Shown here: positions 10,701 to 16,699 of the stretch, one piece after another
Layout: each line of letters starts with the position of its first letter
Position numbering within the stretch: the first letter of the stretch is position 1
NCBI GenBank assembly: GCA_017428945.1
Contig: JAFRPW010000006.1
Coordinates: 62,001-126,000 of the forward strand
DNA length: 64,000 bases
Origin: Bacteroidales bacterium
GTDB taxonomy: Bacteria; Bacteroidota; Bacteroidia; Bacteroidales; UBA932
Reading direction: 5' to 3'
The notes under the pieces: generated by a model
Databases searched by the model: none
What the model saw: only the letters and a program-made list of their open reading frames with translations
Told to the model about the DNA's origin: nothing
Position numbers and translations under genes: made by a program

Positions 10701-10957
10701 GTCACGTAACCAAGGGCGGAAACCTCCAGGACAGCAGTCTCGGAAGGGACCGTCAGGACAAAGTTGCCGTCGAAGTCCGCAGCCGCGCCGGTGGTGGTTC
10801 CCTTTACGGTAACGCCCGCACCGATGACCGGAAGTCCTTCGGAGTCTATGATCTTACCTTTTACGGTAATTCCTCTCTGCGCCAGGGCCTGAGGGCTCAG
10901 CATCAGGAGCAGACTCCCAAGAACAGCCAGTCTTAGTAAATGGACTACTTTTTTCAT
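7796..10957 (-). CDS. SusC/RagA-family TonB-dependent transporter (first pair of the PUL)
   Basis: This full-length SusC homologue has 1053 residues. It has a signal peptide ending PQALAQ, then a carboxypeptidase-regulatory-like beta-sandwich (about 29-110, with GKIIDSEGLPVIGAGVTVKG). A TonB-box-like stretch follows near 112-122, then the plug (about 125-240, with the family motif SILKDAASTAVFGVRGANGV) and the barrel, ending NLALNITF. It imports oligosaccharides across the outer membrane using TonB energy. It follows the alkaline phosphatase gene by 42 nt, and that gap carries a tandem AACTAACC just before the start codon. The SusD gene follows 12 nt later. Confidence 0.96.
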   Translation of the reverse strand: MKKVVHLLRLAVLGSLLLMLSPQALAQRGITVKGKIIDSEGLPVIGAGVTVKGTTTGAAADFDGNFVLTVPSETAVLEVSALGYVTEEVTVGKQRSFTVVLRDDTQSIEATVVVAYSTQTKATVTGAVTAIDNKALIKAPVADVTNVLAGQMPGVSTVQETGQPGEDNAKIYIRGVGSLSESASTPLILVDGVERPMNTVDPNEIESLSILKDAASTAVFGVRGANGVIIITTKRGDVGKPKITASSITGVQVPMAYITQCDSYDYARYYNVYKQNDGITDYKQYFTREAIEAYRTGSDPLMFPNTHWNEEMFRKAFLQTKNNVNISGGSDKVKYFVSMGYMFQDGLLKQIPGVTYNNNFSYNRYNYRANLDFKLTETTDMKFNISGMIGNTQEPIAGADNIWMRSMLWSHPTASPGTVNGLPVTVVSTQALPDALTKWNGWEYYYWTGYQNKYKTTLGMDMTITQKLDFITKGLKFKVKGSYDTTMSITKKHSGSGGYHQTVEYASWANDSGLSLADPAFDRSYILVLSGSEPTLSYSESTSDDKSWYLEASLDYSRKFGKHAVSGLFLYNQSRDYYPSRYSWLPRGYVGWVGRATYAYADKYLVDVSAGYNGSENFAPGKTRYGLFPSISLGWVISEEKFMKRAKAIDFLKLRGSIGKVGSDKGSSARFMYMEGVWTEAGAYYFGTGKSDGVPRYEMGTPGNEGVTWETAVKSNIGLDLDMFNYKLHFSGDIFREHRTGILISPKSLPGVIAFTPNNMNLGVVDNHGYEIEIGYKDHIGSFTYDIGANVTFARNKIIDMDEVEPEYPYQAETGGPTNRHKLYQYERLYQKSDFYIDENGVQRLNADLPQPNTTVYPGDCMYEDLNGDMVIDGNDMMIDGYPDRPEYVFGSNWKYGYKGFNLNLNWVAATNVSRVWNMDYRIPFTNSGHRGLLTYFAENSWIPDDNDWAPGREDGTLPRFTKTNYPWNSMDSTLWTVDASYLRLKSASFGYTFSKGRLLEKMGIRSLGLMFTGYNLLTFSKMKLQDPEARSDDSDGQYPLVKTYNLALNITF

Positions 10958-10999
10958 TGGTTAGTTGGTTAGTTTATTGGTTTTTATAGTTAAATATCT

Positions 11000-12163
11000 C
11001 TATTTCAGGAGTTTTCTTACAAGTTCACCAACTTCGGAATTCTCGTGAATGCCGGCAAAATCCTCTGCATGGGGACCGTAGGCGAAAACCGGAACCACTA
11101 TGCCGTCGTGACCCTTGGTGGAGAAGTGAACCTTCACGGTCCTCTCTTCAAGGCTGCCCTTCAGGAGGGTAAGGCCGCCGGTATTGTGGTCTGCGGTTAC
11201 AAGGACAAGGGTGTGGCCGTCCTTTTCTGCCCATTCCAGGACGGCCCCGATCACCTTATCGAAATCGAAGAGCTCTTCGCACATATAACCAACCTTATTG
11301 CGATGGCACCAGTCATCAATCTGGGAGCCCTCGACCATGAGGAAGAAGCCCTTCTTATTGTCCAGCATCTGAATTGCCTTCATGGTGCTCTCCATGAGGA
11401 TGGGACCACGGTCAAGCGCGGGTTTGAGGTCGTACTCGTCGTACAGGCCCAGGAACTTGTCCCCCTGGGCACCGGCAATGTCTTCAAGCTTGTCTACGTA
11501 TGTGTACCCCTTGGCCTTCATCTCGTCAATGAGGTTGCGGCCGTCGGAGCGCTTGTTCCAGAAATGGGTGCCGCCGCCGGAGATGAAATCAACTCCGGAG
11601 TCCACATACTGGGCGGCAAGGCCTTCCTCGTCCTTGCGGGAAGGGCCGTGGATGGCAAAATCGGCCGGAGTGGCGTCATTGATGCGGCAGGTGACGGCAA
11701 GGCCTGTCTTCATACCCTTTTTCTGCGCCAGGTGGAGCGAGGTCACAAAGGGATTCTGGTCCTTGTCTATGCCGATGTATCCGTACTTGGTCTTCTCTCC
11801 GGAAGACAGCGCGGTGCCGCCGGCGCAGGAATCCGTGATGAGACGGTCCGTGCAGTAGGTACGGGAATATCCGCACACCGGCATCTGGTCTATGTTGAGG
11901 GCGCCTCCATTGGCCACCCAGCCCACGGACCACTGGCTGAGGCCGGTTCCGTCGCCTATAAGGAAGATGATGTTCTTCACCTTCTTGCTCTTTGGCTGCT
12001 TTACGGTAACCGTCCGGTAAGGGGTCTCGACGGTATACTGGTCGTCCTTGGAGAAGGAGTAGGTGGCGTATTTTGACCTGTCACGGTCAAGGTCTTCGGG
12101 GGTCTGGGCAAAGGCCCATGCGCCAAGGAGCAGGGCTCCGGCTGCAAGCATTATTTTTCTCAT
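11000..12163 (-). CDS. Alkaline phosphatase, secreted, encoded in the PUL
   Basis: This is a PhoA-type alkaline phosphatase of 387 residues, a metal-dependent phosphomonoesterase exported to the periplasm by signal peptide MRKIMLAAGALLLGAWAFA. All key residues of the family are visible: metal ligand D71 in FLIGDGTG, nucleophile S112 in TDSCAGGTA, Arg160, the E278/D283/H287 triad in VEGSQIDDWCH, D325-H326 in TADHNTGG and H352 in KGHDG. An upstream in-frame ATG at 12172 exists. I chose 12163 because that ATG overlaps the TGA of the upstream GH2 gene as ATGA, implying translational coupling, and gives a cleaner signal peptide. Phosphatases are not standard PUL members, so removing phosphate from the imported glycan is a reasonable inference. 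Phosphate scavenging is the alternative. Confidence 0.95.
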   Translation of the reverse strand: MRKIMLAAGALLLGAWAFAQTPEDLDRDRSKYATYSFSKDDQYTVETPYRTVTVKQPKSKKVKNIIFLIGDGTGLSQWSVGWVANGGALNIDQMPVCGYSRTYCTDRLITDSCAGGTALSSGEKTKYGYIGIDKDQNPFVTSLHLAQKKGMKTGLAVTCRINDATPADFAIHGPSRKDEEGLAAQYVDSGVDFISGGGTHFWNKRSDGRNLIDEMKAKGYTYVDKLEDIAGAQGDKFLGLYDEYDLKPALDRGPILMESTMKAIQMLDNKKGFFLMVEGSQIDDWCHRNKVGYMCEELFDFDKVIGAVLEWAEKDGHTLVLVTADHNTGGLTLLKGSLEERTVKVHFSTKGHDGIVVPVFAYGPHAEDFAGIHENSEVGELVRKLLK

Positions 12164-14619
12164 AGATTCCATCCTTCAAGTGTTATGTTTGCGTCTTTTT
12201 CCGTGCAAAGCACAGTGCGGGTCTCTCCGGGAACCAGGGAGAAGAAGTTGTCCTCCCAGATTGCGCCGCCCTTCAGCTTGCCGCAGCCGCACTTGGCCTT
12301 GAGGATAAGCTGGTAGGCTACCACCGGGGAATTGTTTTTAAGCGTTACAAGGACGCCGTCCTCCGCAGGCTGAGTGGTCATCTCAACGCTTGCCTTGGGA
12401 AGGTTGGTAACGAAGGAGAGGTCTGCGTATCCGGTCATGGGGATGCCCCACCAGTCGGCCTTCTTCCATTCATATTCTCCGCCTGCAGCGGGGACGCAGT
12501 AGAAATTGTGCGCAACCACCTTGCCTTCCGCATCTTTGAGCTCCAGGGAAAGGAAGCCTTCCCCTTCCGGGAGGGTCTCCACCACAAACGGCCTTCTGGC
12601 CTTGCTGCGGAAGCGGTAGTCGTTGCAGCTCACCGTGCGGGACCTGGAGTCCAGATAGCGGACGGTTGCGCTGTAATAGGCCTCGGGCACAACGTCGTTC
12701 ACGCACCAGACTTCGCGCGTACCATAATTATATATAAGCTGTACGGGCGCACACGCGTTCTTGACGCCATAGTAGCCCGCGGTTGGCACAAGGTACCAGT
12801 CGTAAAGCTGCCAGTACATGGACGGCCAGGCGCTGTTGAGCATCCAGTTCACAATGCCCGTTGCCTGCTTGTCTATATTGCAGCGGAAGGCCTCGTACAT
12901 GGCGCGGGTGGCGTCGTAGTCCAGGGCGTGGGCCTTTTTGATATAATCGTCAAAGGAGGTGGCCTTCCCGTAGGTACCGTCCATAACGTTCACCTGGAAG
13001 TCCATGTTGTTCATGTGGGACGATGAAGCCGTGCAGTGATAGTCCCAGGTCTTGTTCAGGGGCCACTCGGGGGCTCCGCCAAGCAGGCGCTTCACGTTCT
13101 CTGCCTGGGGGATGTTGAGGCCGGGATTGGTCTCCGTGTTAAATCCGTAGGCACCTCCCCTCTCGGTGTCGATATACCAGTAATCGGGACCCACGTACTC
13201 GTACGGGCCGGCCATCTTCATGCCGGAGTGTCCTGTAACTTCGCTCCTGACTGCGCTGGCGGAGCAGACATAGGGCCTGTACTCGTACTTGTCGTATATC
13301 TTCATGTATTCCTTCTCGAGGCTGGGTAGTGGAGCACGGTCGCTGCCCGTGAGCCATGCAATCACGGAAGGATGGTTCCTGAGGCGGATAATCTGGTCCC
13401 TGAAGTACCTGGCGGCCAGGGTTTCCCAGGGCTCGCCGGAGATGCAACCGTTGCGTCTTGTCTCCGGAAGGCCGCAGTAGTCTTCCCACTCCCACTGGCA
13501 GCTGAAGCCCACTATCGCCAGGAGGCCCAGCTGGTCGCAGAGGTTGTAGATGGTGTCGTCCTTTCCCCAGATATCCTCGAAGCGGATGCTGTTGAGGCCC
13601 ATGTCCTTGACCATCAGGGCCTGCTTCAGGAGGCTTTCAGGGGTGTCCTGCATGAAGATATCGTCCGTCCAGCCGGCACTCTTGATGAGGACCTTCTTTC
13701 CGTTGAGGATGAAGCGGCGGTACTTGCCGTCAACCAGCTCGGACTGAATGTCCCTGAGGCCGAAGGTAATATCCCTGCTGTGCGATATTTTCTTTCCCAC
13801 GGCAAACACGGCGCTGAGGTGATAGAGCTCCGGAGAACCCATTTCCGCACTCCACCAGATCCGGGGATTCACAACCTTTTCCTTATGGGTAATCACCTTT
13901 GTCTCCCCTGCCGCAAGGCTCACGGGAATCTCAATATATCCGCCGCCCTCGTATGCGGCCTTGAGCGTACCCTTCACCGGCTTTACGGCACGGTTCACAA
14001 GGGTGGCCTCCATTATGAATGAGGCATCGGACAGGTCCTTTACGTTTACCTCGGGCTTCACAAACAGGTCCTGGATCTGGACGTTGGGGGTGGCTATGAG
14101 CGTAACGGCGCCAAGGATACCCATGGTCTCGTCCACGGGGCGGGGATTCCAGTCCACATAACCGTGGTTGAGGCTCTGGGCGGGGGCCTTGAAGACCTTT
14201 ACCTGGAGGGTGTTGTTGGCCTTGACTATGCCGCTCAGATCATATTCCCTGACGATGTAGGGGCCCACCGTGGTGTCCGCGGTGGCGAGGGTCTTGCCGT
14301 TGAGGACAATCTCCGCGCTGTATCCCAGGCTGTTGAAGCGGAGCACGTTACGGAGCGTGGTGTTGGCCTTGAACTTTGTGGTGTACACCCACGGCGTGTC
14401 AAAGAGGGTCTTGTCTATGCTCTTGTAGTTCTCACCTTCCAGGACGTTCTTGCCAAACACCCCGGCATTGTTGAGGGCGCCGGCCACTGTACAGGGAACG
14501 GTTACCTTTATGCTCTGCTTTGAGCCTTCCTGGTTAAGGGTCCACTGGGTGAGCTCCTGCGCACCTGCGCATGCGCTCGCGAGCATCATGATAGTTGCAG
14601 CTATAATCTTTATTTTCAT
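12160..14619 (-). CDS. GH2 exo-beta-D-glucosaminidase-like glycoside hydrolase
   Basis: This glycoside hydrolase family 2 protein has 819 residues from the start at 14619. That ATG lies 4 nt after the ROK gene stop and begins signal peptide MKIKIIAATIMMLASACAGA; an ATG at 14649 would run into the ROK gene. Domain order is the jelly-roll sugar-binding domain (about 30-185), an Ig-like domain (190-290), the TIM barrel (295-600) and C-terminal beta domains. The nucleophile is Glu496 in GGAYGFNTETNPG, a motif close to that of characterised exo-beta-D-glucosaminidases (CsxA type). The acid/base position reads GSD with Asp427, as in that subfamily, rather than the Asn-Glu of beta-galactosidases and beta-mannosidases. 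Predicted reaction: release of GlcN from the non-reducing end of chitosan-type chains. Substrate not proven. Confidence 0.88.
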   Translation of the reverse strand: MKIKIIAATIMMLASACAGAQELTQWTLNQEGSKQSIKVTVPCTVAGALNNAGVFGKNVLEGENYKSIDKTLFDTPWVYTTKFKANTTLRNVLRFNSLGYSAEIVLNGKTLATADTTVGPYIVREYDLSGIVKANNTLQVKVFKAPAQSLNHGYVDWNPRPVDETMGILGAVTLIATPNVQIQDLFVKPEVNVKDLSDASFIMEATLVNRAVKPVKGTLKAAYEGGGYIEIPVSLAAGETKVITHKEKVVNPRIWWSAEMGSPELYHLSAVFAVGKKISHSRDITFGLRDIQSELVDGKYRRFILNGKKVLIKSAGWTDDIFMQDTPESLLKQALMVKDMGLNSIRFEDIWGKDDTIYNLCDQLGLLAIVGFSCQWEWEDYCGLPETRRNGCISGEPWETLAARYFRDQIIRLRNHPSVIAWLTGSDRAPLPSLEKEYMKIYDKYEYRPYVCSASAVRSEVTGHSGMKMAGPYEYVGPDYWYIDTERGGAYGFNTETNPGLNIPQAENVKRLLGGAPEWPLNKTWDYHCTASSSHMNNMDFQVNVMDGTYGKATSFDDYIKKAHALDYDATRAMYEAFRCNIDKQATGIVNWMLNSAWPSMYWQLYDWYLVPTAGYYGVKNACAPVQLIYNYGTREVWCVNDVVPEAYYSATVRYLDSRSRTVSCNDYRFRSKARRPFVVETLPEGEGFLSLELKDAEGKVVAHNFYCVPAAGGEYEWKKADWWGIPMTGYADLSFVTNLPKASVEMTTQPAEDGVLVTLKNNSPVVAYQLILKAKCGCGKLKGGAIWEDNFFSLVPGETRTVLCTEKDANITLEGWNL

Positions 14620-14623
14620 ATCC

Positions 14624-15451
14624 TTAGTTGGTAAGTTGAGATGCGCCAAGAACGGGAATATCCCCCTGGGGAAGAACTTCTATCTTAAGGGTTTCAAGGG
14701 CTTTTACGTACGGATAGCGCATGGCCAGGGTCTTCTCCATGGAGCATTTGAAATGCCTGAACGAATTTGCCACGCCCCCGCCGAAGACAATGCGGTCTGC
14801 GTCGTAAGCGTACATTACCACGGCCAGGAATTCTCCAAGATGACGGCCGAATTCGTCAAACACCGCCAGGGCGTTCTCGTCACCGTTATCTGCCTGTTCA
14901 CAGATCTCTTTTCCGCCAATCTTACGAGCAGTGAAGAACTTCTTGGAGCAGAACTCTTCATAGTCGTGGCCGTTATAAGGCAAAGCGCCTATCTCCCCTA
15001 CGCCGCAATGAGAGCCGTCCATGAGTTTACCGTCAACGATTACACCCACGCCCAGGCCGGTGCCCAGCGTGATGCCAACGACTACCTTTTCCTTAGCGCC
15101 CAGCTTTGCGGCCGCGCCAAGAGCGAAGCAGTTGGAGTCGTTATTTACCGATACGGGAATCCCGAAGCACTTTTCCACGGCTTCCTTGATGTGGACCTCG
15201 TCCCAGGAAGGGATGTTGGCGGCCTGGTAAGCAATGCCTTTGGCGGGATCCACAAGCGTGGGGACCCCAATGCCGATGTGCGTTACCTCGGGGGTGATGA
15301 TTTCAGAAATCTTTACACAGAGATAGTCCAGCGTCTGCTGTTTATTCCATTCGTATTCGAAGGAAGGGACGGTTTTCTTCACAACAATGTCTGAGCCCTG
15401 TACAAGGCCCATATTGATAGTGGTACCGCCGATGTCGATTCCCAGGAGCAT
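14624..15451 (-). CDS. ROK-family sugar kinase
   Basis: This 275-residue cytoplasmic kinase of the ROK family most likely phosphorylates a hexose or amino sugar released by the PUL. It has the phosphate loop GIDIGGTTIN at the N-terminus, the sugar-binding and catalytic NNDSNCFALG motif (Asp near residue 106), an adenosine-binding GITLGTGLGVG and a late FGGGVANS motif. The zinc-binding CxCGxxGCxE cluster of many ROK members is not present; the equivalent segment reads SHCGVGEIG. In this context GlcNAc or GlcN kinase activity is inferred; glucokinase is the alternative. A TAnnTTTG box 33 nt upstream suggests an internal promoter. GH2 starts 4 nt downstream. Confidence 0.9.
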   Translation of the reverse strand: MLLGIDIGGTTINMGLVQGSDIVVKKTVPSFEYEWNKQQTLDYLCVKISEIITPEVTHIGIGVPTLVDPAKGIAYQAANIPSWDEVHIKEAVEKCFGIPVSVNNDSNCFALGAAAKLGAKEKVVVGITLGTGLGVGVIVDGKLMDGSHCGVGEIGALPYNGHDYEEFCSKKFFTARKIGGKEICEQADNGDENALAVFDEFGRHLGEFLAVVMYAYDADRIVFGGGVANSFRHFKCSMEKTLAMRYPYVKALETLKIEVLPQGDIPVLGASQLTN

Positions 15452-15484
15452 GCGATTATCAGTGGTTATCAGGTTTAGTTACCA

Positions 15485-15492
15485 CAAAAATA
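15485..15492 (-). promoter_or_regulatory. -7 box TATTTTTG upstream of the ROK kinase
   Basis: This match to the Bacteroidota -7 element TAnnTTTG lies on the minus strand, 33 nt before the ROK start codon, in the only gap larger than 45 nt between genes inside the PUL. A TTTG lies 16 nt further upstream but the spacing is short of the usual 19 or so. It may drive the kinase and the genes after it. Confidence 0.4.
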
Positions 15493-15503
15493 ATCGAAGA
15501 AGA

Positions 15504-15547
15504 ACTCCCAAATTACGAAATATGCGTATTTATACTCCCAATTTGCG
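15504..15547. promoter_or_regulatory. Direct repeat ACTCCCAA(A/T)TT, candidate regulator operator
   Basis: Two copies of ACTCCCAA-TT (15504-15517 and 15534-15547) are in direct orientation, 30 bp apart start to start, about three helical turns. They flank the 3' end of the LacI/AraC-type regulator and lie just upstream of the candidate -7 box at 15485-15492. AraC-family proteins usually bind direct repeats, so this is a candidate binding site. The role is inferred. Confidence 0.35.
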
Positions 15548-16699
15548 CAGGTCCTGTTTTCTGTATTCTGTGGGAGTACATCCCTTGAGCGCCCGGAAAC
15601 GGCGGGATATGCTCTTTGTATCGGGCTCGTCCATACGGGCGGCTATCTCCGAAACCGTGTCCGAAGACGACACCAGCTGCTGGGCGAAATAGTCCATCCG
15701 GAGGTTGGAAATGACTGTATAGATGCTGGATCCGGTGACGTCCTTGAAGCGCTGCTCCAGCAGCCTCCGGGACACCGGGACCTGCTTTATTACATCTGAA
15801 ACCTGAATTTTCCTTGAGCGATTCTGATAGATATAGCGCAAGGCTTCCGCCACCACAGGGTCCTTTGTGGCCATTATACCGGTTGAGCCCCTTCCTATTA
15901 TGGCTATGGGACGTATTACGATATCCTGTCCGGGATATGTAGGGTCCTCCACCATTCTTGTGGCCATTTCCGCCACCTCGTACCCGGCCTTCTCGATGTC
16001 CATGTTCACCGACGTAATTGCAGGAACGGTAAGGTTGCATGTAACCTCGTCATTGTCCACACCGATTATGGCAACGTCCAGAGGAACATTTATTCCCATC
16101 GCCTGACATGTTTCCAGCAGGATTTCCGCCTGATTGTCGTCACATGCAAAGATGCCGATAGGCTTTGGCAGGGACAGAAGCCACTGCTGCAGATCCGCCG
16201 TATCATAATTCCACATGGACGAAAGCTGCCTGTCCACAAAGACATGGATGCTGTTCACGTGGAACTGGCCCCTGAGCATGTCCTCATATCCTTTCCTGCG
16301 GCCGTCGCTCCAGCAAACGGACTCGTACCCGAAGAAGCCGAAGTTCTTGAAGCCGTGTCCGCACAGGCGGGCAGCCACCATTGATCCGGTAAGCTCGTAG
16401 TCCGCCGTGATGTTGGGGATTTCGTCAAACTTGGAGATATAGTCCTGGGCTATGGCCACTATTCCGTTTTTCCGGAAAAGGGAGACGTCGTCGCCGGGGT
16501 CGAACTGGCCTATGACCACGTTCGCCCTCCAGTTCTGAGCCCACCGGACCACGCCCTTTATGCCGATTTTCCTCTTGTAGGACGGCGGCATCTTGCACAC
16601 CACCCACGGCTGCTCCGAGCGCCTGGACCAGGCCATGATGCCGCGGAGCAGCCTGTAAGGAAACTGCTCTGTGAAATCCGATATTATAAGTAGTCTCAT
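15530..16699 (-). CDS. XylR-like regulator: LacI-type sensor domain fused to AraC HTH
   Basis: This 389-residue transcription factor has the layout of E. coli XylR. Residues about 1-270 form a periplasmic-binding-protein-like sensor (GIFACDDNQAEILLETCQ, VAIIGVDNDEVTCNL, PAITSVNMD motifs) and the last 100 or so are an AraC-type double helix-turn-helix (VSRRLLEQRFKDVTG and SEIAARMDEPDTKSISRRFRA). It probably senses a mono- or disaccharide from the PUL and controls its transcription. Its ATG overlaps the stop of the GH20 gene (TGATG), so the two are coupled. Unlike hybrid two-component or SARP-type PUL regulators it should sense the sugar in the cytoplasm, after import. The inducer is unknown. 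Confidence 0.93.
   Translation of the reverse strand: MRLLIISDFTEQFPYRLLRGIMAWSRRSEQPWVVCKMPPSYKRKIGIKGVVRWAQNWRANVVIGQFDPGDDVSLFRKNGIVAIAQDYISKFDEIPNITADYELTGSMVAARLCGHGFKNFGFFGYESVCWSDGRRKGYEDMLRGQFHVNSIHVFVDRQLSSMWNYDTADLQQWLLSLPKPIGIFACDDNQAEILLETCQAMGINVPLDVAIIGVDNDEVTCNLTVPAITSVNMDIEKAGYEVAEMATRMVEDPTYPGQDIVIRPIAIIGRGSTGIMATKDPVVAEALRYIYQNRSRKIQVSDVIKQVPVSRRLLEQRFKDVTGSSIYTVISNLRMDYFAQQLVSSSDTVSEIAARMDEPDTKSISRRFRALKGCTPTEYRKQDLRKLGV

Noticed and set aside
12160-14619. GH2 protein as beta-mannosidase or beta-galactosidase
   Set aside because: The acid/base site is GSD, not N-E, and the nucleophile motif GAYGFNTETNPG fits exo-beta-glucosaminidase better.
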